Below, in pieces: positions 1 to 5,563 of a stretch of 5,746 nucleotides of DNA; position 1 is the stretch's first letter; each line of letters begins with the position of its first letter. Under the pieces are notes generated by a model that was not told the origin of the DNA, did no database searches, and saw nothing but the letters and a program-made list of their open reading frames with translations. This DNA comes from CALXXL01 sp964512385 (GTDB lineage Bacteria; Verrucomicrobiota; Lentisphaeria; Victivallales; Victivallaceae), in the NCBI GenBank assembly GCA_964512385.1, contig CAZEHZ010000126.1:1-5746 (forward strand), given 5' to 3'. The translations under genes and the position numbers were made by a program.

Positions 1-65
1 ACCAAGTTAAAAATAAAAAATCGCATTAATTATTAAAGTTTTTTACAATTTCTATAACATTAACA

Positions 66-93
66 TTGACTTTTATTTTTATCATGTTATTTT
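66..93 (+). promoter_or_regulatory. Probable sigma-70 type promoter for the PAS protein gene
   Basis: TTGACT at 66-71 matches the -35 consensus at five of six positions. TATTTT at 88-93, after a 16-base spacer, matches the -10 consensus at four of six. Transcription would begin near position 100, leaving a leader of about 30 bases before the ATG at 129. The surrounding sequence is strongly AT-rich, so chance matches are easy; the placement just upstream of the best start codon is the main support. It also argues against translation starting at the TTG at 66, which lies inside the -35 element. Confidence 0.45.
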
Positions 94-119
94 ATTTGAA
101 TAATAGACAATCAAGGGCG

Positions 120-124
120 GGTGA
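120..124 (+). promoter_or_regulatory. Ribosome binding site that sets the PAS protein start
   Basis: GGTGA at 120-124, within AAGGGCGGGTGA, sits four bases before the ATG at 129. The same GGTG core precedes the sigma, anti-sigma and repeat-protein genes in this window, which makes it credible as the local Shine-Dalgarno form. It favours the ATG at 129 over the in-frame TTG at 66, which adds 21 residues with no ribosome site. Confidence 0.5.
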
Positions 125-128
125 AAAA

Positions 129-2111
129 ATGAGATTGCATGATTTAAAAATGTTTAAATTTACTTCCTTAGTCTTATGGCTTATTATATCGGCAACTTGT
201 GCTTATGGCGCCGAGGACGAAAAATTTGCGGCATGCAGTATTACATCTGCCGCCATCGGAGCGATATTCGGATTTTTACTGCTTTTTGCGATTATCGCCA
301 TGATTGCCGCCTTTAAATATATGCGGAGTTACGATTTGTGCTGCAAAAATAATTTTTTGGACAAAATTATGCGCCCCTATATGCCGGAATGTTTCTGGGT
401 TGTTAATCAACAACATCAGATTATTGACCGCGGCAAAAATATCGCCCCCCCGACGGCTGAGCAACCGCAACCAACAGAAGAATTGATTGAATTTTTAAAA
501 GATTTTATTGACGAACTCTTTACCCTGAATAATAACGCTGAACTGGTTAAAGAGGTATTTTGGCAGAATCATCATTATCGGATTTACGGCAAAATAGTGC
601 AAAAATTTAAAAAAAATGCGTTGATTATACCGTTGAATATCGATATGGAAAAAAATATGGAACCACTTTTACTGAAAGCCAAACGCTTTCAGGTGCTGTG
701 GGAGCTTACCCCCAACGCCGTGATGTTTACCGATCATGCCGGAGTGATTTTAGCGGCTAACGCCATTGCGGAACAGATTCTGCCCGATTTAACTTTGCTG
801 ACCGGGAAAAATTTTGTGGATGAATTACAACTGTACGGTTCTAACAACCCGGAGGCGGAAAAAGTTTCATTGACGGCGGCGGAAGATTCCTGCATGCGGG
901 TCTTCTGCCGCAAAAACAATCGCAATTATCAACTCATCATCCAGAACATTAATACGGAAATCACCGATGCCGGATATGCCGTGCTTTTACATGACGTAAC
1001 CACCGAATGCCGGGCTAAAAACGATTTACAAATGTGCAAAAGTATCTTGAATTTTATGGCTAATTTAAAGCATTCATCATATTTTATGTGCTCGCCGGGG
1101 GGTAACTGGAGCAAGTTGGCCGGAGATGTGCCGTGGCCGCCGCAAAGCAATTTTGCCGAAATGCTCAAATCTTGGATTCATCCGGACGACTGGAGCAATT
1201 TTGTAACCCAATATAAAAACTTTGAACACCGGAAGTGCGACCAGATAGAAATCCGTTATCGCGGCGGCGACCAGGAAAATTCACAGCACTATATTGTATA
1301 TTTTGTCCGGGGCGCCCTCTCCTGTTCGCCGGAAGCTCTGCTGGCCGTGAATCTGGAAGTTACCGACACCTACGCATCTCAATTTAATTTAATGCAGGAA
1401 AAAACCATTTTAAATGCCGTTTTGGAACAACTCCCGTGTGCCGTGTTTATTAAGGATATTCAAAACTCGTTTAAAATCTTAAAAACCAATACGGCCTTCT
1501 GTCGCCTGAGCAACTGTACCGGCAGCGAAGTGCTGGGCCGTAATTCAGCCGAGCTTTATCCCGCTGATGTGGCCGCAAAAGTTCAAAAAGATGATGAAAT
1601 TGCGGCGGCGGCAAATTTACCGGTAACCTTTACCGAAAATATGGTTTGCAATAATCTGCCGTACTGTTTCAAGACTAAGAAATCAGTATTTTCTTTTGGC
1701 GACCGCAGATATTTACTGGAAATATGTGAAGATATCACCGAATTACACGACTGTAAAATGAAGCTGGCGGATACGGAAAGTATACTAAAAATGATTTTGG
1801 ATTGCTCTTACAATATCATTATTGGGCTGTCATTAACTGAAAATGCCCAAATCGTGTGTTGGAACAAGGTTGCCGCCCAAGTAATCGGCCTGCCGACGGA
1901 AGAGGTTATGAATCGCAATTTTGCGGAATTACCCACCTTAAATAAGTTTGCACCGTTTTTTAATTTGGACAATCTGCCGGAAAAAACTGACGTCATTTCT
2001 TGTACAATAATCATTGACGGTATCGAACAGAAGTATACCTTGGAACGACTGCATCTTAAACCGTCTGACAAACACGATCTTTTGATTTTAGTAGCGACCA
2101 AAGTTAATTAA
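129..2111 (+). CDS. Membrane-anchored multi-PAS sensor protein without a recognisable output domain
   Basis: This 660-residue protein starts with a signal-like hydrophobic stretch (residues 9-27, possible cleavage after AYG or AYGA) and a second strong membrane helix (about 38-62), so residues 63 onward are probably cytoplasmic. A region at about 83-175 has PAS-like strands (FWVVNQQHQIID, then HYRIYGKIV) but is degenerate. Clearer PAS modules follow at about 185-292 (PNAVMFTDHAGVILAAN), 305-412 (PAS_3-like, with HPDDW at 351-355), 422-540 (PCAVFIKD, ending EICEDITE) and 548-657 (ending in a final PAS strand, LLILVATKVN). No histidine kinase, GGDEF, EAL, HTH or methyl-accepting domain is visible; the reading frame stops right after the last PAS fold. 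The family role is small-molecule, redox or protein sensing; the ligand here is unknown. It probably shares a transcript with the DUF523-DUF1722 gene 12 bases downstream. The start was chosen from the ribosome site at 120-124; a longer form from the TTG at 66 is possible but unlikely. Confidence 0.8.
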   Translation: MRLHDLKMFKFTSLVLWLIISATCAYGAEDEKFAACSITSAAIGAIFGFLLLFAIIAMIAAFKYMRSYDLCCKNNFLDKIMRPYMPECFWVVNQQHQIIDRGKNIAPPTAEQPQPTEELIEFLKDFIDELFTLNNNAELVKEVFWQNHHYRIYGKIVQKFKKNALIIPLNIDMEKNMEPLLLKAKRFQVLWELTPNAVMFTDHAGVILAANAIAEQILPDLTLLTGKNFVDELQLYGSNNPEAEKVSLTAAEDSCMRVFCRKNNRNYQLIIQNINTEITDAGYAVLLHDVTTECRAKNDLQMCKSILNFMANLKHSSYFMCSPGGNWSKLAGDVPWPPQSNFAEMLKSWIHPDDWSNFVTQYKNFEHRKCDQIEIRYRGGDQENSQHYIVYFVRGALSCSPEALLAVNLEVTDTYASQFNLMQEKTILNAVLEQLPCAVFIKDIQNSFKILKTNTAFCRLSNCTGSEVLGRNSAELYPADVAAKVQKDDEIAAAANLPVTFTENMVCNNLPYCFKTKKSVFSFGDRRYLLEICEDITELHDCKMKLADTESILKMILDCSYNIIIGLSLTENAQIVCWNKVAAQVIGLPTEEVMNRNFAELPTLNKFAPFFNLDNLPEKTDVISCTIIIDGIEQKYTLERLHLKPSDKHDLLILVATKVN

Positions 2112-2123
2112 GGCAACGGATAT

Positions 2124-3026
2124 ATGGAAATTAAAATTGCCGTAAGCCGCTGTCTGCTCGGCGACGCCGTAAGATATGACGCCAAATCCAAACCGGACGC
2201 TTTTGTCTGCACCGTTTTAGCCCGGCAGGTGCAACTGGTGCCGCTATGCCCGGAAGTGGAATGCGGATTAACCGTTCCACGGGAGCCGATTCATTTGGTA
2301 AAGAATTTTCAGGAGGTGCGACTGCTTACACGCCAAACCAATGTGGATATTACCGGCCGCATGGAGTCGTATATCGCCAGCAAACTTGATGAACTGGCCA
2401 AATTGAATCTGCATGGAGCCATCTTTAAAAGTTACTCGCCGTCTTGCGGATTGTCGAACGTGCCGATTGCAAACCATGACCGGCAGTTAACGGGGCGGGG
2501 ATTGTTCGCCGCCGCTTTTATTGAACGATTTCCACTGGTCGCCGTTACCGAAGAACGGCTTTTGACGGAACGATATCATAAACAAGCGTTCTTGAATAAG
2601 ATTTTTACTATTCGGCAATGGCGGGAAACGCTACGGCACAATCACTCGACCGCCGGATTAAAAGATTTTCACGCCGCCGGAGAACTTCTGTTTTTAAGCC
2701 ACTCGGCCGCTAAATTTACCGAGCTTAGCAACCTTGCCGTCAGAGGATGTTTCAGCGAATATGCCGAGGTTATGGCGGCCACGCTCTCTATATTGCCGTC
2801 CGCAAAAAAACACTGCGCCGTAATGATGAAACTGATCAGCGTGCTTCATAATGACTTAACCCAATTTGAACACAAAATTTTACAGGAAAATATTAACGCA
2901 TATGCCGCCGGAACTCTCAGCGGCATGGTTCCGCTGGCTTTGTTACATCACTATCTGCACAAATATCAGCATACAGAGTGGCTTAACCAGAGCTACTGGA
3001 ATATTCTTCAACCGGTTTATCAATAA
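2124..3026 (+). CDS. DUF523-DUF1722 fusion protein (TudS-like desulfidase domain plus YbgA-like domain)
   Basis: The 300-residue product has two domains. Residues 4-150 are DUF523: SRCLLGDAVRYD near the start (Cys10), LCPEVECGLTVPRE (Cys42, Cys47) and FKSYSPSCG (Cys108). DUF523 includes thiouracil desulfidase TudS, in which conserved cysteines hold a [4Fe-4S] cluster that removes sulfur from the thiolated base without net redox chemistry; the conserved cysteines here make a cluster plausible. Residues 170-297 are DUF1722, the domain of E. coli YbgA, recognised by LKDFHAAGELLFLSHS, the helical middle and VPLALLHHYLHKY. The biochemical role of DUF1722 is not established. The length fits fused members of this family. 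No membrane segment is seen, so it should be cytoplasmic. The gene begins 12 bases after the PAS gene, with only a weak AAGG (2110-2113) ahead of the ATG, so it may depend partly on translation of the upstream gene. Function on thiolated nucleobases is inferred from the family only. Confidence 0.85.
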   Translation: MEIKIAVSRCLLGDAVRYDAKSKPDAFVCTVLARQVQLVPLCPEVECGLTVPREPIHLVKNFQEVRLLTRQTNVDITGRMESYIASKLDELAKLNLHGAIFKSYSPSCGLSNVPIANHDRQLTGRGLFAAAFIERFPLVAVTEERLLTERYHKQAFLNKIFTIRQWRETLRHNHSTAGLKDFHAAGELLFLSHSAAKFTELSNLAVRGCFSEYAEVMAATLSILPSAKKHCAVMMKLISVLHNDLTQFEHKILQENINAYAAGTLSGMVPLALLHHYLHKYQHTEWLNQSYWNILQPVYQ

Positions 3027-3062
3027 AATTTTCAAAATTATTTTATTATCGCAAAATAAAAT
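3022..3062 (+). repeat. AT-only inverted repeat after the DUF523-DUF1722 gene
   Basis: AATAAAAT at 3022-3029 (overlapping the stop codon), ATTTTATT at 3040-3047 and AATAAAAT again at 3055-3062 form two alternative eight-base inverted pairs. With no G or C in the stems and no clean U tract they are a poor intrinsic terminator. The stretch could instead act as an AT-rich upstream element for the sigma gene. I see no convincing -35/-10 pair in the 90-base spacer; TTGACC at 3066-3071 has no good -10 partner. Confidence 0.3.
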
Positions 3063-3104
3063 CTTTTGACCAGTCGTTATATGGGCAGAAACAAAAGCAA
3101 TAAC

Positions 3105-3109
3105 AGGTG
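3105..3109 (+). promoter_or_regulatory. Ribosome binding site that sets the sigma factor start
   Basis: AGGTG lies seven bases before the ATG at 3117. The in-frame upstream candidates, TTG at 3066 and ATG at 3081, have no purine-rich site ahead of them, so the ATG at 3117 is the likely start. Confidence 0.6.
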
Positions 3110-3116
3110 TTTTAAG

Positions 3117-3722
3117 ATGCGCAAAAAAACAACAGAAAATTTTGAATGCAATGACGGAAGTTTGGCGGATGGCGAATTGATTACCGCATATTTGGACGGC
3201 AACGCCACCGCCTTGGAGACTCTGTTTGAGCGATATCGCCGCCCGTTATACAGCTATTTGAACCGGATGTTTGACAATGATACCAGTTTGGCGGATGATG
3301 TGTTTCAGGAAACTTGGATTCATATTTTAAATGCGTTACCAAAGTTTAAGGATTTTGACAAGTTTTCCGGCTGGTGTTTCCGCATTGCTCATAATCAGGC
3401 AATGCAAAATTTCCGCCGGGCAAAAAGCCGCAGCAAAATCGGCGCAATAACCGCCGACGGCGAATTGCCGGAAAATGTGAACAACGGTGGCAATTCACCG
3501 GAACACGAGTTGAACAATCAGGAACTGGCGGCGGCAATCGAGCAGGCTCTGCAAAAACTGCCGCCGGAACAGCGTGAGGTTTTTACCATGCGCCAAAACG
3601 GTATCGGATTTAAAGATATTGCCGAACTGCAGAAATGCCCGCTTAATACCGCGCTTAGCCGCATGCGATATGTGATGCTGTTTATGCGGCGCGAATTGGC
3701 GGAGTTGTGGCAGTTACGATAA
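3117..3722 (+). CDS. ECF-family RNA polymerase sigma factor
   Basis: The 201-residue protein has the two-domain ECF layout and the usual family length. Sigma-70 region 2 spans about 21-103: ITAYLDGNATALETLFERYRR, then DDVFQETWIHI (60-70, core binding and -10 recognition) and FSGWCFRIAHNQAMQNFRR. A hydrophilic linker covers 104-137. Region 4 spans about 138-195, with LPPEQREVFTMRQ leading into the helix-turn-helix around residues 162-186 (GIGFKDIAELQ, then LNTALSRMRY) that should read the -35 element. It would direct core polymerase to a small set of promoters when released from its anti-sigma factor. The next gene, 43 bases away, is a zinc-finger membrane protein of the cognate anti-sigma type, so the two form a classic pair. 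Such operons are often self-activated, but I could not identify a matching promoter upstream. The ATG at 3117 was chosen for its AGGTG site; longer in-frame starts lack one. Confidence 0.93.
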   Translation: MRKKTTENFECNDGSLADGELITAYLDGNATALETLFERYRRPLYSYLNRMFDNDTSLADDVFQETWIHILNALPKFKDFDKFSGWCFRIAHNQAMQNFRRAKSRSKIGAITADGELPENVNNGGNSPEHELNNQELAAAIEQALQKLPPEQREVFTMRQNGIGFKDIAELQKCPLNTALSRMRYVMLFMRRELAELWQLR

Positions 3723-3754
3723 AATAAATGTGAATAATCAGATGATAAAAATAC

Positions 3755-3760
3755 AGGTGA
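3755..3760 (+). promoter_or_regulatory. Ribosome binding site that sets the anti-sigma start
   Basis: AGGTGA ends five bases before the ATG at 3766. The in-frame GTG at 3730 and ATG at 3742 have no comparable site. Starting at 3766 also gives a product opening MKKCEKF, as is common for zinc-finger anti-sigma proteins. Confidence 0.6.
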
Positions 3761-3765
3761 ATAAA

Positions 3766-4260
3766 ATGAAAAAGTGCGAAAAGTTTCAAAACATGGTAAT
3801 CAACGGCGACGATTCCGCCGATTTACAGTGTCATTTGGCGGAATGCCGTGAATGCAAGGACTTCTCCGCATTCCATAAAACAATACTGCAAACCGTTGCC
3901 AATGATGTCCAAACCCCGGATTTAACGGCGGTGTTGCTGCGGCGCAGTAAACAACTCCGTACAACCGGAAAAAAGTTTATTGTATGGTCTTACATTGCCG
4001 GAATTGCCGCAATGACGGCTCTGATTCTGAGCATAAATTTGTGGATGGCTGGCAACGTTGCCACGCTGTCCGGCACACCGCAAATGTCTTTAGTTTCTGT
4101 CGGCCAGCTGACGGCGGAAAACACTGAAAACAATAATGCGGATTCGGAGATTCTAACCATGTCTTGGGACGAGTTTCCGGAATTTAACGAACTGGAAAAA
4201 GACTTGGCGTCTTTAACCACCGCCGCAAATTGGGATTTAACTATATATAACCAATTGTAA
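3766..4260 (+). CDS. Zinc-finger (zf-HC2/ZAS-type) transmembrane anti-sigma factor
   Basis: This 164-residue protein has the order expected of a membrane anti-sigma factor. The cytoplasmic N-terminus carries Cys4 and the motif CHLAECREC, giving His23-x3-Cys27-x2-Cys30, the HxxxCxxC zinc signature of ZAS anti-sigma domains. A short helical linker follows (about 31-70). One membrane helix runs from about 71 to 95 (FIVWSYIAGIAAMTALILSI), and an asparagine- and glutamate-rich tail of about 69 residues (SWDEFPEFNELEKDL near 144-158) should face the periplasm. The family binds and silences the partner ECF sigma factor until a signal triggers conformational change or proteolysis. The partner is almost certainly the sigma encoded 43 bases upstream. 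The exported tail has no recognisable sensor domain, so the signal may come through another protein; the secreted Met-rich product encoded 17 bases downstream is the obvious candidate, though this is inference. Confidence 0.85.
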   Translation: MKKCEKFQNMVINGDDSADLQCHLAECRECKDFSAFHKTILQTVANDVQTPDLTAVLLRRSKQLRTTGKKFIVWSYIAGIAAMTALILSINLWMAGNVATLSGTPQMSLVSVGQLTAENTENNNADSEILTMSWDEFPEFNELEKDLASLTTAANWDLTIYNQL

Positions 4261-4277
4261 TTTAGGAGTATCGAATT

Positions 4278-5060
4278 ATGAGAAAAAATTATTTTATCGC
4301 CGTTGCCGCCGCTTTGACTTGCGCCGGCATGATGTCCGCACAGGAAATGCCCATGGATGATAACGCTCCGGCAATGCCGCCGCCACCGGAAATGATGATG
4401 CCGCCGCCGGAAATGATGGCTCCACCGGAAATGATGATGCCGCCGCCGGAAATGATGGCTCCGCCGGACAATAATGAGGGCGAACCCCAAATGAGGCGTT
4501 CCCACATGCTTAACGGTATGAGCCGTGAGGAACAGGCCGGGTTTGCGCAGTTTAAGCAACGCCGTCATGAGATTATGATGCTGATTCAGGCATATAAGAT
4601 TCTGCCGCCGGAACAACAGGAGACCTTAAAACCCGAAATTTTACAGCGCATGAAGGCTGATTATGCGGCAAATTTAGAACATGCCCGCAAAATGGTTACT
4701 AAAATGGAGGAACGCGTGGCGCGAATTAAGGCCAAAATTGCCGAAGATGAAGCTAAATCAGACGAAAAAGTCAATATTGAATTTAATAAACTACTTAATA
4801 TGAAAATGATGTCGCACAATGGCATGATGGCCAATCCGGAAATAATGCCGCCGGATGGCAAACCACGCCAAAAAGCAGATATGCAAGCTCAGCTTAAAGG
4901 GAAAAATTCGCGAGACAACCAGAATGACGGTCCTAAAATGAATCGCAACCGCAAAAAACAAAATGTGAAAAATTCACCGAACGACGGTGCAGGAATGCCG
5001 AAACAACAGCCTTCAGATGATGTTAAAGAACTCCCGCCGCCTGCAGATGATGCAAAATAA
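4278..5060 (+). CDS. Secreted methionine- and proline-rich protein of the sigma/anti-sigma operon
   Basis: The 260-residue product begins with a clear signal peptide (MRKNYFIAVAAALTCAGMMSA, likely cleavage after Ala21). Residues 33-63 are a Met/Pro/Glu tract with two perfect copies of PPEMMMPPPEMMA. Residues 82-175 are predicted helical and charged, with LPPEQQETLKPEIL resembling the LTxxQ-type motifs of Spy, CpxP and ZraP-like periplasmic proteins, then a likely coiled coil (MVTKMEERVARIKAKIAEDEAK). The tail is basic and disordered, again with Met pairs. I count about 33 methionines, roughly one residue in eight. Met-rich motifs in exported proteins (PcoC, CusB, Ctr1 types) often bind Cu(I), so metal buffering or sensing is a reasonable hypothesis, not shown. 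A good AGGAG (4264-4268) precedes the ATG by nine bases, and the gene lies 17 bases after the anti-sigma gene, so it is surely in the same operon. I do not recognise a named family for the full protein; a structural, low-complexity envelope role is the alternative. Confidence 0.75.
   Translation: MRKNYFIAVAAALTCAGMMSAQEMPMDDNAPAMPPPPEMMMPPPEMMAPPEMMMPPPEMMAPPDNNEGEPQMRRSHMLNGMSREEQAGFAQFKQRRHEIMMLIQAYKILPPEQQETLKPEILQRMKADYAANLEHARKMVTKMEERVARIKAKIAEDEAKSDEKVNIEFNKLLNMKMMSHNGMMANPEIMPPDGKPRQKADMQAQLKGKNSRDNQNDGPKMNRNRKKQNVKNSPNDGAGMPKQQPSDDVKELPPPADDAK
4383..4460 (+). repeat. Exact 39-bp tandem duplication in the Met/Pro-rich tract
   Basis: Positions 4383-4421 and 4422-4460 are identical over 39 bases and encode PPEMMMPPPEMMA twice. 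The unit is itself a degenerate double of a shorter CCGGAAATGATG motif, and a partial third unit (CCGCCGGA) follows. Identity at every synonymous position indicates a recent slippage or recombination duplication. Confidence 0.9.
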
Positions 5061-5065
5061 TTGTT

Positions 5066-5109
5066 TTTTGCAAAATTTCACAAAAACCATTTGCTTTTTT
5101 GCAAAAAAG
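5066..5109 (+). promoter_or_regulatory. Pair of TTTTGCAAAA palindromes, probable operator
   Basis: TTTTGCAAAA occurs at 5066-5075 and at 5097-5106. The second copy lies inside a perfect 16-base palindrome, CTTTTTTGCAAAAAAG (5094-5109). The two centres are 31 bases apart, about three turns of the helix, the geometry of paired sites for a dimeric regulator. The downstream palindrome overlaps the candidate -35 region and touches the ribosome site of the repeat-protein gene, so binding there could block transcription. As RNA the stem would be AU-rich and weak, so a DNA operator is more likely than a terminator. Confidence 0.4.
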
Positions 5110-5118
5110 GTGTATTTT
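5091..5118 (+). promoter_or_regulatory. Weak promoter candidate for the repeat-protein gene
   Basis: TTGCTT at 5091-5096 and TATTTT at 5113-5118 are separated by 16 bases. Each matches the consensus at four of six positions. A start site from this pair would fall at or after the ATG at 5124, implying a leaderless message or a wrong call, so support is low. Read-through from the sigma operon, 63 bases upstream without a terminator, is an equal alternative. Confidence 0.2.
5107..5112 (+). promoter_or_regulatory. Ribosome binding site of the repeat-protein gene, overlapping a palindrome
   Basis: AAGGTG lies 11 bases before the ATG at 5124, rather far but with the same AGGTG core as the sigma and anti-sigma genes. 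Its first three bases belong to the palindrome at 5094-5109, so folding or protein binding there could limit translation. Confidence 0.4.
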
Positions 5119-5123
5119 AAATC

Positions 5124-5513
5124 ATGATGAGAATAATAATTGTAATCCTGGCGGTTACAACCGTGGTTTTCGGCGGGTTTGCGATTAGACAAACTTGCTT
5201 ATTGAATGAAGCCCGAGCGGAACTTAGTCAGGAGCGACAAAAGGTTGATGGCAATGTTGGCAAACGTTTTGCCCGTGCGCATAAAACTATGATTGATGAG
5301 AACGGGAATCCGGTAAGACCACCAGAAGGCTTTCAACCGCCAACTGATGAAAACGGAAATCCGGTAAGACCACCAGAAGGCTTTCAACCGCCAACTGATG
5401 AAAACGGAAATCCGGTAAGACCACCAGAGGGCTTTCAACCGCCAACTGATGAAAACGGAAATCCGGTACCAAGGCGTAATCGCCGTAGTATGAATAAGGT
5501 TGCAACTGAATAA
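5124..5513 (+). CDS. Small membrane-anchored or secreted protein with 17-residue DENGNPV repeats
   Basis: The 129-residue product opens with a hydrophobic helix (residues 3-20, MMRIIIVILAVTTVVFGGFA) that serves as a signal anchor or, if cut after GFA, a signal peptide. A short charged, helical stretch follows (about 28-55, NEARAELSQERQK). Residues 58-108 are three copies of DENGNPVRPPEGFQPPT, then a partial fourth (DENGNPV) and a basic tail RRNRRSMNK. The repeats should be extended, proline-rich and exported. I recognise no family. Acidic DENGN loops could bind calcium and the basic tail could contact nucleic acid, polysaccharide or anionic lipid, but neither is shown. The repeats use CCA and AGA codons more than neighbouring genes, which prefer CCG and CGC/CGT, suggesting the repeat arose or was acquired separately. 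It lies last in the block before the strong terminator. Doubt remains over whether it belongs to the sigma operon or has its own promoter. Confidence 0.7.
   Translation: MMRIIIVILAVTTVVFGGFAIRQTCLLNEARAELSQERQKVDGNVGKRFARAHKTMIDENGNPVRPPEGFQPPTDENGNPVRPPEGFQPPTDENGNPVRPPEGFQPPTDENGNPVPRRNRRSMNKVATE
5295..5468 (+). repeat. 51-bp tandem repeat array, three full units plus a partial fourth
   Basis: Units lie at 5295-5345, 5346-5396 and 5397-5447, with 21 bases of a fourth at 5448-5468. Units two and three differ by one silent base (GAA versus GAG in PPEGF); unit one differs by a few silent changes in the ENG codons. All three encode the same 17 residues. Near identity at the DNA level points to recent expansion, and copy number is likely to vary between strains. 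Confidence 0.95.
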
Positions 5514-5556
5514 TCAGTTACAATCACTTGCAATGCAAGTTCACAGTGCAAGCTGT
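5504..5556 (+). other. Cluster of small hairpins in the 3' region, possible structured RNA
   Basis: Three successive inverted repeats lie before the terminator: AACTGA/TCAGTT (5504-5519, spanning the stop codon), ACTTG/CAAGT (5526-5540, part of the 15-base palindrome ACTTGCA-A-TGCAAGT) and ACAG/CTGT (5543-5556). ACTTG recurs at 5559-5563 and 5588-5592, and TGCAAG at 5534-5539 and 5547-5552, so alternative pairings are possible. This could be a structured 3' UTR, an sRNA processed from the mRNA end, or protein sites in DNA. No known RNA family is recognised. Confidence 0.35.
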
Positions 5557-5563
5557 TTACTTG

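Noticed and set aside
26..36. TTAATTATTAA shared by the left leader (26-36) and the right flank (5651-5661)
   Set aside because: An AT-only 11-base match in AT-rich intergenic DNA is easily due to chance, and the neighbouring bases do not align.
66..128. Upstream extension of the PAS protein to the TTG at 66
   Set aside because: There is no ribosome site before it, and the codon lies within the probable -35 element; the ATG at 129 is preceded by GGTGA and begins a normal signal peptide.
196..212. Possible lipoprotein cleavage site near Cys24 of the PAS protein
   Set aside because: The residues before the cysteine (ISAT) do not fit the lipobox, since Thr at -1 is not typical, and a second membrane helix follows.
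3990..4616. Minus-strand frame of about 208 codons rich in His and Arg (RRRHHHF-like repeats)
   Set aside because: It is the antisense of the anti-sigma gene end and of the Met/Pro repeats; the His-Arg repeats simply mirror the GATG/CCGG units. It spans the gene junction, and the plus-strand genes have domains, signal peptide and ribosome sites.
5199..5505. Two overlapping minus-strand frames across the 51-bp repeats
   Set aside because: Because 51 is a multiple of three, any frame free of stops in one unit stays open through the array. The plus-strand frame has a membrane helix and a ribosome site, the minus frames do not.
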